Below are positions 42,300 through 49,992 of a DNA stretch of 64,000 nt, in pieces (the first letter of the stretch is position 1; each line of letters opens with the position of its first letter). The notes beneath the pieces are model-generated. The model was not told the origin of the DNA, did no database searches, and saw only the letters and a list, made by a program, of their open reading frames with translations. The DNA comes from a virus. The DNA is taken from positions 62,001-126,000 of IMG/VR virus record IMGVR_UViG_3300020380_000001; one strand, given 5' to 3'. The translations under genes were made by a program, and so were the position numbers.

Positions 42300-42590
42300 A
42301 TGCAAAATCACGAAGAGGCTGTGTCTACGAAGCACACAGACTTTGTTAAATTATGTCTACGGGTCGCTTGGTTCGTAGTTTGTAGTATCACGCTGTACGC
42401 ATCATCTATGTCATTATTGTCGGTGGTGATGGAAGTTGTCAGCGCCCAGAGCTTAGACGCAGTGTTCGTTCGAACGGTCGTCGGTATGCTTGTATCGGTA
42501 GTCTTTATTTTTACAGTTTATGTGTTGTTCCAGGCCATAATCGGTAATAGAATGCGAGAGAAGACCGATGCAACAGAAAACTCTAATTGA
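42300..42590 (+). CDS. Small membrane protein, two helices, cluster gene 3, 96 aa
   Basis: Spans near residues 19-40 and 58-80, after a hydrophilic N-terminus (NHEEAVSTKHTDF), with a tail ending EKTDATENSN. It is separated from gene 2 by 51 bases containing TAATAGGAG before the ATG. It overlaps the next gene by 23 bases. Confidence 0.6.
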   Translation: MQNHEEAVSTKHTDFVKLCLRVAWFVVCSITLYASSMSLLSVVMEVVSAQSLDAVFVRTVVGMLVSVVFIFTVYVLFQAIIGNRMREKTDATENSN

Positions 42591-42807
42591 TGTAGTTATT
42601 ACCCTAATTGGGTATATTTCGTTTATTGTTGCTGAATACTTTTTAACATTGGTAGTGGTTGACGCACTGGCTACGGTGCCTGACCCTAGCTTAATAATAG
42701 TATTCTTACTGGTGCCGTTTGTGTGGTCAACATATGTTTGTTCGCAATATGCGATTGATGTGGTGTTAACTTACTATAACTCAAGGAAAAGGAATAAGAA
42801 CCGATGA
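42568..42807 (+). CDS. Small membrane protein, two helices, cluster gene 4, 79 aa
   Basis: Spans near residues 9-30 and 39-60, with a basic C-terminus (SRKRNKNR). It begins inside gene 3 behind GAGAGAAG and overlaps gene 5 by four bases. The same two-span, basic-tail layout as its neighbours suggests a family of diverged paralogues or a functional set. Confidence 0.6.
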   Translation: MQQKTLIDVVITLIGYISFIVAEYFLTLVVVDALATVPDPSLIIVFLLVPFVWSTYVCSQYAIDVVLTYYNSRKRNKNR

Positions 42808-43058
42808 GTGGGATCACAAGCAACAAAACAGCCATGCTGATAATTCGTCCGGTGTCATTTATATTGGCGCTAGTTGGTATACTTTTATTAGTGATAGGCT
42901 TTTTTGCTACACTAGAGGGTATATCTGCCTACGCTGATTTACACGGCGTGCATCGCATGAATATTTTACCAGCAATCATGCTTGGCGCACTGGCGTTGAC
43001 CATGTCGCTTGCTTTAATGTTGTCTGGATGGACAAGGATTTATTCAAACAGAAAATAA
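42804..43058 (+). CDS. Small membrane protein, two helices, cluster gene 5, 84 aa
   Basis: Spans near residues 15-37 and 50-74, with a short basic tail (RIYSNRK). It starts four bases inside gene 4 and ends 78 bases before the next gene, which has its own promoter, so it closes the cluster. Function unknown. Confidence 0.6.
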   Translation: MSGITSNKTAMLIIRPVSFILALVGILLLVIGFFATLEGISAYADLHGVHRMNILPAIMLGALALTMSLALMLSGWTRIYSNRK

Positions 43059-43073
43059 AGTTGAAAATAAATC

Positions 43074-43102
43074 TTGTTTGCTCTTTGAGTGTTTGCTATA
43101 TT
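43074..43102 (+). promoter_or_regulatory. Sigma70-type promoter
   Basis: TTGTTT at 43074-43079 and TATATT at 43097-43102 with a 17-base spacer, 33 bases before the next ATG. Confidence 0.6.
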
Positions 43103-43135
43103 AGTGACACTTAGAGAGCAAAGCGAGATTTAAAA

Positions 43136-43384
43136 ATGGCAGAATTAACTAGAACAGATTTCCAAAAAGCTAAAGAAATTTGCAAAGCGCATGGCGTAAA
43201 AGGCTTCCGTAAACTTGCGCTGAAACGTCCATTGTATATTGCAGGCAAGCAATGTATTAAAATCGAAAACGCTCAAAAACTCCTCATTGATTTACACAGT
43301 GCCGGGTACGGTATCCGTGACTACCAAACTTGTTTTGAGCTTGCCCAAAAAGGCATGCTTGATTGCGTAACTATCTCTTTATAA
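43136..43384 (+). CDS. Small basic hypothetical protein, 82 aa
   Basis: An 82-residue helical, lysine-rich protein (KAKEICKAHGVKGFRKLALKRP) with four cysteines. It has its own promoter, which points to early expression. The basic helical make-up would suit a DNA- or RNA-binding host-takeover protein, but no motif is diagnostic. Confidence 0.6.
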   Translation: MAELTRTDFQKAKEICKAHGVKGFRKLALKRPLYIAGKQCIKIENAQKLLIDLHSAGYGIRDYQTCFELAQKGMLDCVTISL

Positions 43385-43394
43385 GGTGAATGAC

Positions 43395-43652
43395 ATGGCT
43401 TCGGTAGCAATCGATCCTAACACACTTGTCGGTAATGATATTTCTCACAACCGCAGCACGTGGCGTGTCACTAACTATTCACCGTACGATGCTGAAAAGC
43501 TGCCAAACTTGGTGCGAGTTTGCGAAGAAAACGACAAATTCCCAGGCGTGTTTACCTGCGCGAAGGTCCTAAAAAGCGGCGAAACTTCAAAGAAAGTCGC
43601 TAATTTATTTTTGTGCTTTACAGATGGAAAGTCATTTGTTAAAATGATTTAA
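43395..43652 (+). CDS. Small hypothetical protein, 85 aa
   Basis: Starts at ATG 43395, eight bases after AAGG; a GTG at 43386 also lies in frame. It is beta-rich with a final 'NLFLCFTDGKSFVKMI'. Cotranscribed with the previous gene. No family recognised. Confidence 0.55.
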   Translation: MASVAIDPNTLVGNDISHNRSTWRVTNYSPYDAEKLPNLVRVCEENDKFPGVFTCAKVLKSGETSKKVANLFLCFTDGKSFVKMI

Positions 43653-43676
43653 AATAAAAAGACCTTTAGGACATTT

Positions 43677-44186
43677 ATGACAGCTTCTGTTGAATGGAAA
43701 GAACAGCACCCGGGCGTACATCAAGCCTCATGGCAACAGTTACAGGACTTGATGCCCGATGTAGCGCTGCTAGTGGCTAAAACGTTCGTTGACGATCCTG
43801 CTTACTTTACCTGGGACGTGAAAGTCCACATGCTAATGCCCGGGCAGTACCCATGTATACCTAACTGGCATTATGATAATGTTCCGCGAGTAAACAACGT
43901 GCAAGACTGGGACAGGGTTAAACTCGACAAGCCTATGTATTTGTACCTTAGCGGTCATCCACTCACAGAGTTTAGGAAAGGTGATTCAATCTGGACAGTG
44001 CCTGCTGGTGAATGGTATCGTTTTACGCAAGAAGACGAGCACCGCGGAACAGTGTCGGAAACATTCACCTGGCGTGGGTTCATACGCGCAACACATAAAG
44101 ACATCCTACCTGCCAACAAAGCAGGCTCCAATCCACTTAGGCGTCACACTCAAGTATACCTTGACGCTGCAAACTTCAAATGGTGA
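43677..44186 (+). CDS. Possible 2-oxoglutarate/Fe(II) oxygenase-like protein, 169 aa
   Basis: WHYDNVP supplies an H65-x-D67 pair, H122 in QEDEHRGT is a candidate distal histidine, and TFTWRGFIRATH offers an arginine for the co-substrate. These are spaced as in double-stranded beta-helix dioxygenases. The strands MYLYLSG and DSIWTVPAGEWYRF fit the fold. Such enzymes hydroxylate bases, proteins or small molecules. Overall similarity to a named family is not clear to me, so this is a tentative fold call. Adjacent genes give no further hint. Confidence 0.4.
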   Translation: MTASVEWKEQHPGVHQASWQQLQDLMPDVALLVAKTFVDDPAYFTWDVKVHMLMPGQYPCIPNWHYDNVPRVNNVQDWDRVKLDKPMYLYLSGHPLTEFRKGDSIWTVPAGEWYRFTQEDEHRGTVSETFTWRGFIRATHKDILPANKAGSNPLRRHTQVYLDAANFKW

Positions 44187-44192
44187 AACACT

Positions 44193-44345
44193 ATGGTTAC
44201 ATTAACAGAAGTTAAGCAAAAAGCAAAAGAGAAAGGCATCGAAGCTGAATACGTGTACAACAAAGCGCGTAGCTGTATCGAGGTTATCATGCCTGACGGT
44301 TTCAAGTACAAGTCACTGTCAGACTTTAAAAAGGCACTGCTATGA
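44193..44345 (+). CDS. Small hypothetical protein, 50 aa
   Basis: A 50-codon frame (MVTLTEVKQK) fills the gap between two genes and overlaps the next start (ATGATG at its stop). It is lysine-rich, with a helix followed by two strands (SCIEVIMPDGFKYKSL). Codon use resembles its neighbours. No strong ribosome-binding site is present apart from a weak GGTGAAA. Confidence 0.6.
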   Translation: MVTLTEVKQKAKEKGIEAEYVYNKARSCIEVIMPDGFKYKSLSDFKKALL

Positions 44346-44929
44346 TGCTTTGGGGCAAGCCTGCAGGCGTTATGTTGCGTCTGAATACTGAGGCTGACTT
44401 AATCAAACTGATTAACAAAATGGGCGTTCATGACGAACACACATTAAACATTGCCGGTATCCATCTCAAGTACAGGCAAATGACCCCTGAAGAACTTGCC
44501 GAAGAAAAGCTCACGTATGATCCGGAAATGCCGGAGAACACCGAAGTATTCATGGCCGAATACGGCCGCGGTGACTTTAACATCATTCCTATGTTTGACA
44601 AAAATCAGTTCATGACTTTTGACGAGCAATTAGCAAAGCGCGAGCGCGGGTACGTGTTCAACCTAACACCGGGCACATACGACCTCGACAAGGACATATA
44701 CCCTAGTTTCCCCGTTGTGCTTTATGCTGTGTTAGACAATAGCTACGGACGTGGTGGCAGCTTGACTATTGAAATTTGGAACGTGTCACCGATTGACAGT
44801 ATAACAACTGTTGACGACTTGCAGCGTATCGAAGACGAGCACGGTGAAAAGTGGGTCAACAATTTAGACACAGCCATTGAGATGCAGAAGCGTCTTGAGG
44901 CAGCAAGGCAAAAAGAACAAAAACAATGA
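44342..44929 (+). CDS. Hypothetical protein, 195 aa
   Basis: A 195-residue mixed alpha/beta protein with a C-terminal charged helix (DTAIEMQKRLEAARQKEQKQ). It overlaps both neighbours by four bases. The central part has several acidic beta strands. No domain recognised. Confidence 0.6.
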   Translation: MMLWGKPAGVMLRLNTEADLIKLINKMGVHDEHTLNIAGIHLKYRQMTPEELAEEKLTYDPEMPENTEVFMAEYGRGDFNIIPMFDKNQFMTFDEQLAKRERGYVFNLTPGTYDLDKDIYPSFPVVLYAVLDNSYGRGGSLTIEIWNVSPIDSITTVDDLQRIEDEHGEKWVNNLDTAIEMQKRLEAARQKEQKQ

Positions 44930-45237
44930 CAGTATATTCTGATGAAGACATGAAGCGCATCGTGGATGAAAACATTCGCTTGCGCGGTGAGTTAGCAAGC
45001 TGTGAACGTTTGGCAGCTGGCGGCGTTTATTACACGTTGGAAGAATTGCAACACTCGCGCGATCATTGGGTGGTAACCGAAATTGCAAACTATGAAGGCG
45101 GGAATATCCGCCCAATTACTGCCCGTGCACTGAGTGCATTCGCTCAAAAAGAAAAGAAGGCGTTAGTGCTCTCTTTACTTAAGGATGGTACAATAACTTC
45201 CGTTCAAGCTGCTGATATTATTAAGGGGTTAGAATGA
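44926..45237 (+). CDS. Hypothetical helical protein, 103 aa
   Basis: Begins MTVYSDEDMKRIVDENIRLRGELASCERLA, an N-terminal coiled-coil-like helix with heptads. The second half has a KKALVLSLLKDGTITSVQAADIIKGLE pattern that could be a small helical domain. The ATG overlaps the previous TGA and its stop overlaps the next start by four bases. Confidence 0.6.
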   Translation: MTVYSDEDMKRIVDENIRLRGELASCERLAAGGVYYTLEELQHSRDHWVVTEIANYEGGNIRPITARALSAFAQKEKKALVLSLLKDGTITSVQAADIIKGLE

Positions 45238-45527
45238 CAGTTTCAATACAAGACAGGTTAGAATACTACCGTGAGCTCCAAGCAAACAACGACCCGAGTT
45301 TATTGCCTACAGCTGAAGGATACACCCGTGCATTTGATGGTACCGTTGTTCCTGAACGTGGCGAACCTGCACCGTGCGGTAATGAAACGTATTTCGACCA
45401 TGATTCAGGCTATGCGTACCGTTGCTCTGCTTGTATGGCGGTTGTTGGGTCTACGGGTATGCCTCGTGAGTGTTACAACCTCATGAAGACTATGGAAATA
45501 TTACAGTCAGGAAAGAAAGATGTATAA
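45234..45527 (+). CDS. Small zinc-ribbon-like protein, 97 aa
   Basis: Cysteines occur as CGNETYFDHDSGYAYRCSAC and a later PREC, a plausible zinc site in the second half. The N-terminal half is polar and helical. Overlaps both neighbours. Function unknown; zinc-ribbon proteins in this region could bind nucleic acid or host proteins. Confidence 0.55.
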   Translation: MTVSIQDRLEYYRELQANNDPSLLPTAEGYTRAFDGTVVPERGEPAPCGNETYFDHDSGYAYRCSACMAVVGSTGMPRECYNLMKTMEILQSGKKDV

Positions 45528-45783
45528 TATGATTATGCCGATGTTTGTGCGTTATGGATTGCCTGTTATTTACTCTATTATTAGCACGCTGATAGCTGCA
45601 TTCGTAGTTGCTGGCCTGTTATGGGGCTTGGCCTCCGAGGAGTCTAAAGTTCAATTTTTCACAAAGTACAATGACGGAGATGTTTCGTTCTTGTTCTTGT
45701 TGGCATGTGTGTGCTTTGTCGGTGTGTTCGCCGAATTACTTGGATATTTTGGAAAACTATTAGTAAAGGTTATAAAGAAATGA
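45520..45783 (+). CDS. Small membrane protein, two helices, 87 aa
   Basis: Hydrophobic spans near residues 12-36 and 55-78 flank a polar loop (SEESKVQFFTKYNDGD). The tail is basic (LLVKVIKK). It overlaps the next ATG in an ATGA junction. Similar in design to the five-gene cluster at 41.8-43.1 kb but not adjacent to it. Confidence 0.6.
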   Translation: MYNMIMPMFVRYGLPVIYSIISTLIAAFVVAGLLWGLASEESKVQFFTKYNDGDVSFLFLLACVCFVGVFAELLGYFGKLLVKVIKK

Positions 45784-46235
45784 TTGATGAAAATGAACTA
45801 ATTGCAAAGTTATTGCGACATATATTGAACGACACGTCTGGTACTACCATTTATGATATGCGTATGATACTAGAAGACGGTGAAGACCCGGAAGGGTATG
45901 AGGCTATTGTTTTTCAGCCCGATGCGAGTTTAGTTCCGGTAGATGAAATGTGTCACGATACATTTATTGTTATTTCCTTTACTGAGCAGTTAAACTCTAA
46001 CGAAAAGGTCACCACGGTTACTGTATTGGGTGAAACAGACGATAAGCCTGTGCGACATGCTAGTGACGTATTGCTTGGTTACCCTGAACAACTTTTCACA
46101 ACAGACAGCACAAACGGCGGTTTTACCGAAGTGGGCGAGTTGTTTGATCAAATAATGATTCGATTACATACCCGTGAAGCTTCGGAACAAGATGCACGTC
46201 GAACTGGTACATTGAAATTATTTTCAAACTTATAG
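45780..46235 (+). CDS. Acidic hypothetical protein, 151 aa
   Basis: The true start is ATG 45780 (MIDENELIAKLL), overlapping the previous TGA; the frame extends 75 bases further into the membrane-protein gene, but that extension is not used in this call. The protein is acidic and beta-rich (VTTVTVLGETDD) with N- and C-terminal helices. No family recognised. Confidence 0.6.
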   Translation: MIDENELIAKLLRHILNDTSGTTIYDMRMILEDGEDPEGYEAIVFQPDASLVPVDEMCHDTFIVISFTEQLNSNEKVTTVTVLGETDDKPVRHASDVLLGYPEQLFTTDSTNGGFTEVGELFDQIMIRLHTREASEQDARRTGTLKLFSNL

Positions 46236-46244
46236 CCAAAAGTC

Positions 46245-46278
46245 TTTACAAAAGATAAAAGGTTGTGTATCTTATAAT
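46245..46278 (+). promoter_or_regulatory. Sigma70-type promoter
   Basis: TTTACA at 46245-46250 is 17 bases from TATCTT (46268-46273); a perfect TATAAT overlaps at 46273-46278 but gives a 22-base spacer. Which -10 box is used is unclear. Confidence 0.45.
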
Positions 46279-46308
46279 TGAAACGTTAACTTAATAAGGT
46301 ACACAACT

Positions 46309-46683
46309 ATGGCAACTTCAAAAGAAATTATCCACTCTATCCTTGATTCAATTACTGCGCCTGGTCCACTAGAGCGCGTATCAAGTGACCTTAATAAACT
46401 AGTGCTAAAGGTGCCTAGTTCATTGAACCCTGGCACACATGCAACATTTGAACTTATCCGTACTAATGTTGAGTTTAACGTAGTCATTAATGTGCGTTCA
46501 ACTGTGTTCAATAACGGCGAAGAAGTTCGTAATTGGGTTGTTCATAACGACGTTGACTCGGTTGATAAAAACATCATTGACAAATGGTACGCCGCTGAAA
46601 TGGCAGCTACTGTCAACGAGATGAATCGTCCGAACGACGGCATCACTGAACTCAAGCGCTTTTATCAATCAAAGCAGGCATAA
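46309..46683 (+). CDS. Hypothetical protein, 124 aa
   Basis: Starts at the ATG 11 bases after ATAAGG. Residues 25-65 form Phe/Val-rich strands (HATFELIRTNVEFNVVINVRSTV) and the C-terminal third is helical. It follows a promoter and is first in a four-gene run ending at a terminator. Function unknown. Confidence 0.6.
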   Translation: MATSKEIIHSILDSITAPGPLERVSSDLNKLVLKVPSSLNPGTHATFELIRTNVEFNVVINVRSTVFNNGEEVRNWVVHNDVDSVDKNIIDKWYAAEMAATVNEMNRPNDGITELKRFYQSKQA

Positions 46684-46684
46684 T

Positions 46685-47047
46685 ATGAAAAGAAAATTTA
46701 CTGAACTAACGTTCGTTGAGCTAGCGGCAATTGCCGCTAGCGTCAGTGTCGCTACTGGTAAAAATGTACTGACGACTGGCGCTGACGCAACATGCGAAAA
46801 ATACGGCTTACTATCCGTATATGAAGCGCGTGCTATTAACCTAATACTTTGCGCACCCGACTCGCTGGAAGTTATGAACAAGCTCGTCGCACATATGGGC
46901 GACAAAGCTAGCACGCTCACACTCGGATCACCTGACGTGTTGTGTGACATATTTTCGTGCCCGGACGTTGAGCTCGACTACCTTGGTAGGTTCCTGTCAA
47001 ATGTTGCCAACCGTGTTAGGTCTCTCGAGGAGCAATACCGTGACTGA
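46685..47047 (+). CDS. Hypothetical helical protein, 120 aa
   Basis: An alanine-rich helical protein (ELAAIAASVSVATGKN) with three cysteines. Its 5' end contains a perfect 22-base palindrome at codons 13-19. It overlaps the next gene by eight bases. No domain recognised. Confidence 0.6.
   Translation: MKRKFTELTFVELAAIAASVSVATGKNVLTTGADATCEKYGLLSVYEARAINLILCAPDSLEVMNKLVAHMGDKASTLTLGSPDVLCDIFSCPDVELDYLGRFLSNVANRVRSLEEQYRD
46720..46741. repeat. Perfect 22-base palindrome inside a coding region
   Basis: The sequence from 46720 to 46741, centred on AATT, reads the same on both strands over 22 bases, with half-site GCTAGCGGCAA. It encodes the ELAAIAAS segment. It could be an operator or nuclease target, or simply a coincidence of Ala codons. 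Confidence 0.7.
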
Positions 47048-47453
47048 TATAAAAACGATTCAGGACATAGCACAGCTAAGCGTACATGACTATTATATCG
47101 TTGTGGAGCGCGAACCGACACCGACTATTCACGTTATTGCCCTGCCGGATGATATAAAGGGCGGCCAGTATTGGCAGTTACGTTCGTTGCAATCATCGCA
47201 TAAACGCGCACTAACACATTGGTCCAACCGATATTACAACGCTAGGGATTTTGGCAGTGTTCACTTGCGCTTTTCAAACTCGTGTGAGTTTATGAACATC
47301 CAATATGCCGTTGAACATGACCATAAAATGTATTCTTTGCATAAAATAGTTGTACATGAGTCAGTTTGGCAGTATTATAAGAATATAGGGTTTGACTACA
47401 AAAACAAAGCAGTTAAGCACTTGGAAGAAGTTTTTATAATTTTTGACAAATAA
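47040..47453 (+). CDS. Hypothetical protein, 137 aa
   Basis: I start it at GTG 47040 (read as MTDIKTIQD) because GAGGAG lies seven bases upstream and it overlaps the previous stop by eight bases; the frame extends further upstream inside the previous gene. It is Tyr/His-rich with basic central residues. No family recognised. Confidence 0.55.
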   Translation: MTDIKTIQDIAQLSVHDYYIVVEREPTPTIHVIALPDDIKGGQYWQLRSLQSSHKRALTHWSNRYYNARDFGSVHLRFSNSCEFMNIQYAVEHDHKMYSLHKIVVHESVWQYYKNIGFDYKNKAVKHLEEVFIIFDK

Positions 47454-47463
47454 GGTAAGTAAT

Positions 47464-47919
47464 ATGAAAAAATTTGTTGTTGATAACATGAAAATTGCAC
47501 GCGCAATGCACTTTATTAAAACTGTTAAACAAGCTTATGCCGACAACGGCGTAACTGACCAAAACGCAGTACTTGAAGTTTACGGTCGTGCTGTGCATAT
47601 GGTGTTCAGTGATGTAGCGGTTGACGTTTTTGAAGCATTGATGGTTGATCCAGCTACGCATAATGATCCGAATAATTTGAACGCTGAGTCAAACGCACTT
47701 GCTCAGTTTTATCACCAACTAGGCGCTCACGCTCCGTTTTGTGTGTTCTTTGAACCGTTTGAAAGCTTTGTAACAGAGCGTTGCGGTATGAACGCTGCGA
47801 CGTTTATTGACACAGTTCGTATTGACTTAACTGAAGCGAAGCTTGACCCTGTAAGCTTAGAGGCACAAGCTGCTGAAGAAGCAGAAACTGACGAGGCTGA
47901 AACTAGTGTAGTCCACTAG
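47464..47919 (+). CDS. Hypothetical protein with acidic tail, 151 aa
   Basis: ATG 47464 (MKKFVVDNM) follows ATAAGG. The protein is helical with a short acidic Ala/Glu tail (AAEEAETDEAETS). It is the last gene before a strong terminator. An abundant early protein is possible given the clean promoter-to-terminator unit. Confidence 0.6.
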   Translation: MKKFVVDNMKIARAMHFIKTVKQAYADNGVTDQNAVLEVYGRAVHMVFSDVAVDVFEALMVDPATHNDPNNLNAESNALAQFYHQLGAHAPFCVFFEPFESFVTERCGMNAATFIDTVRIDLTEAKLDPVSLEAQAAEEAETDEAETSVVH

Positions 47920-47933
47920 TTTTAAAGCTAGTC

Positions 47934-47971
47934 AAAAAGGTAGTGAGATTGAAAAATTTCCTACCTTTTTT
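47934..47971 (+). terminator. Rho-independent terminator
   Basis: AAAAAGGTAG at 47934-47943 pairs perfectly with CTACCTTTTT at 47961-47970, ending in T residues. A strong promoter begins immediately after. Confidence 0.85.
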
Positions 47972-47972
47972 C

Positions 47973-48000
47973 TTGACCTGAATTTAAACTTATGTATAAT
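47973..48000 (+). promoter_or_regulatory. Strong sigma70-type promoter
   Basis: TTGACC at 47973-47978 and perfect TATAAT at 47995-48000 with a 16-base spacer, right after the terminator. Confidence 0.75.
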
Positions 48001-48034
48001 TAATGAGTAACGTTTAACGACATAGGCAATTATC

Positions 48035-48151
48035 ATGACAGCGAAACAACGAAAAATAGCGGCAGATATATACGTACCCGCGGTCGTTACCAGCCTGATT
48101 TTGGTAGTAGTGACGTCCGTGTTGTTGAACATTGGTTTTATACTTTTCTAG
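48035..48151 (+). CDS. Single-span membrane miniprotein, 38 aa
   Basis: A 38-codon frame (MTAKQRKIAAD) starting after the strong promoter. After a basic N-terminus it is one long hydrophobic span (VVTSLILVVVTSVLLNIGFILF) and then stops. The next gene, 15 bases downstream, has a signal peptide, so both products go to the envelope. A holin-like, exclusion or membrane-regulator role is possible but unsupported. Confidence 0.6.
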   Translation: MTAKQRKIAADIYVPAVVTSLILVVVTSVLLNIGFILF

Positions 48152-48166
48152 AAAAGGTGACCGACT

Positions 48167-48499
48167 ATGCGAAAACTATTAGCCGCTGCCTGTATATTTG
48201 CAGCAACCGCACAAGCCGAGGTTATAGAAGTGCCTGCCGACTTTAAGGACGGTACGCCTATCACTACTCATACGTTCATGCAGCGCGACCCGGCAATCAT
48301 AGATAAGTTCCTCCGAGTCCACGGTTACCTATGTGTCTATGAATTCGACGGTGGCGTGCCTATGTGTTTCGGTAAGCAAGCACTCGAACTCAAAGACGGC
48401 AAATACCAGTTCAAAGACGATGCGCCAGTTTTCAATTTTCCGGAAACTAAAATGACGCCCGGACTGAAAGCAATGTACACAAGTAAAGTGTGGTCGTAA
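48167..48499 (+). CDS. Exported or periplasmic small protein with signal peptide, 110 aa
   Basis: The N-terminus MRKLLAAACIFAATAQA is a textbook Sec signal peptide with an AQA cleavage site before residue 18. The mature 93-residue domain contains two cysteines (YLCVYEFDGGVPMCFG) that could form a disulfide in the periplasm. Phage early genes encoding secreted proteins often act in superinfection exclusion or on the envelope. AAAAGG lies before the ATG. Cotranscribed with the membrane miniprotein. Confidence 0.65.
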   Translation: MRKLLAAACIFAATAQAEVIEVPADFKDGTPITTHTFMQRDPAIIDKFLRVHGYLCVYEFDGGVPMCFGKQALELKDGKYQFKDDAPVFNFPETKMTPGLKAMYTSKVWS

Positions 48500-48509
48500 G
48501 TTTTAAAAG

Positions 48510-48537
48510 TTGTAATTTTGTGTGATCTGTGTATACT
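48510..48537 (+). promoter_or_regulatory. Sigma70-type promoter
   Basis: TTGTAA at 48510-48515 and TATACT at 48532-48537, 16 bases apart, 29 bases before the next ATG. Confidence 0.5.
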
Positions 48538-48566
48538 AATCTTTAATAAACCAGCACGAGATAATT

Positions 48567-49166
48567 ATGAGTGTCAAACCACAAAACTGTGCCGCCTATT
48601 TCGAAATAGGCCGTTCGTATAAAATGGACGGTATGAATTACGTTTGGATGCGTAACCTCATGTTTCGCTGTACCGGACATACCGAAACTGGTTCTGCGCT
48701 GCTCAGTGTGCTATACGTTAATCCAGAAAATCATTCCGACGGATCTGCTCTTATTACTATCTTGATTCAGACAGAAAACCAAATGAAAATGTTTTCAAGA
48801 GTGACGCATAGTGAGTATGAGTATAAAACGGTCTATGGCATGAACCTTACTGAGCTCCACTCCAATTTACGAAGCCTGCTGGGCTATCCTGTCACTGAGG
48901 TTCTTGAAGTCATGCCTAAGTCAGCACCGCTTGCTAATTTAAAAACAGGCAGCATGTTATCGGCAGTATACAGGCATCGTCCCGTCATTATAACATTTGA
49001 TGTTTCTAAACATGGTCACATAACGCCATATTACAAGGTTAAAGGCTCACTATTCCGACGCAAAATATTCGGTAACATTGCGCCTATACCAAAGGTACCG
49101 CCTTCCACCATGGGCGAAGTTATGTTTTATATCAACAATACTTTCTCAAAAGTAGTAATAGCATAA
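48567..49166 (+). CDS. Hypothetical protein, 199 aa
   Basis: A 199-residue alpha/beta protein with several Tyr/Met-rich strands and basic loops. It has its own promoter and is followed nine bases later by the next gene. No signal peptide or membrane span. No family recognised. Confidence 0.6.
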   Translation: MSVKPQNCAAYFEIGRSYKMDGMNYVWMRNLMFRCTGHTETGSALLSVLYVNPENHSDGSALITILIQTENQMKMFSRVTHSEYEYKTVYGMNLTELHSNLRSLLGYPVTEVLEVMPKSAPLANLKTGSMLSAVYRHRPVIITFDVSKHGHITPYYKVKGSLFRRKIFGNIAPIPKVPPSTMGEVMFYINNTFSKVVIA

Positions 49167-49174
49167 GGACACAT

Positions 49175-49657
49175 ATGGAATTTTATTGCAATACCCCCAC
49201 ATGTAACGCCGGACTTCTTAGTTCAGACCCAATGCAAGCGCTACTTGGCAACATAGTATGCCATGAATGCGGCAACCCAGCCGAAATAAGTGAGCACGAA
49301 AAAGAAACTGCTGCCCTTGCGTTAATTAACATGGGCACCGGTTCGTATAAGCTTGGGCTAGGATCACCGGTAGTATACGTTGTGGACGACGAGTTCGGTA
49401 ACCCTGCTATGTCGGAAGGCACTTTTATTTGTACCCACGACAACACGTTTGTATTCGCTACGGCGTATGGCGAAATGGATAAGGTTGACTCATCCCGCTT
49501 AGTGTCTATTACGTTAACTGAAGAAGATTACAACAAGTGCCTAAACGAAATCACTACTGTGTTGTCTAGTTATTTGACAGGAACTCCCATTGATTCAATT
49601 ACAGAACTAGCACGCGGGATGATACAGGATAAGATTGAGTTCAGGAGAACGATGTGA
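49175..49657 (+). CDS. Zinc-finger-type hypothetical protein, 160 aa
   Basis: Residues 4-35 contain a four-cysteine site (YCNTPTCNAG...VCHECGNPAE), followed by an acidic alpha/beta domain of 120 residues. A zinc ribbon at the N-terminus suggests binding to nucleic acid or to RNA polymerase. It overlaps the next GTG start by four bases. Confidence 0.6.
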   Translation: MEFYCNTPTCNAGLLSSDPMQALLGNIVCHECGNPAEISEHEKETAALALINMGTGSYKLGLGSPVVYVVDDEFGNPAMSEGTFICTHDNTFVFATAYGEMDKVDSSRLVSITLTEEDYNKCLNEITTVLSSYLTGTPIDSITELARGMIQDKIEFRRTM

Positions 49658-49989
49658 TAGAGTACGTCGGGTACTTGTTTTTGTATTTTGCAGGCGTTTT
49701 CGCTGCTGCTGGCGTCGCATCTCATCACTTGTACTACAACGTTATGACATTTGAAGAATGCGTCAACATCAGCCCCTGGCGCTATCCGATTGGATTACAG
49801 CCTCTCATTATTCCTTGCGTTGTAGTATGGCCTGTCGGGATGCTAGTGTATCTGGCGCTTAAAGTTGAAAACAGGTCAATGGCGACTATATTTGATACTG
49901 GTGATTCTCATCCTTATGCCGTATTGGGTGTTATGACTATCATGGTATTAGGGATCATGGCCTCTATAATAGTTGCCTTCTTCGAGTAA
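49654..49989 (+). CDS. Membrane protein, three helices, 111 aa
   Basis: Three hydrophobic spans near residues 5-28, 45-70 and 88-109. Translation would begin at GTG 49654, overlapping the previous TGA. Four residues separate its stop from the next ATG. Function unknown. Confidence 0.6.
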   Translation: MIEYVGYLFLYFAGVFAAAGVASHHLYYNVMTFEECVNISPWRYPIGLQPLIIPCVVVWPVGMLVYLALKVENRSMATIFDTGDSHPYAVLGVMTIMVLGIMASIIVAFFE

Positions 49990-49992
49990 AGA

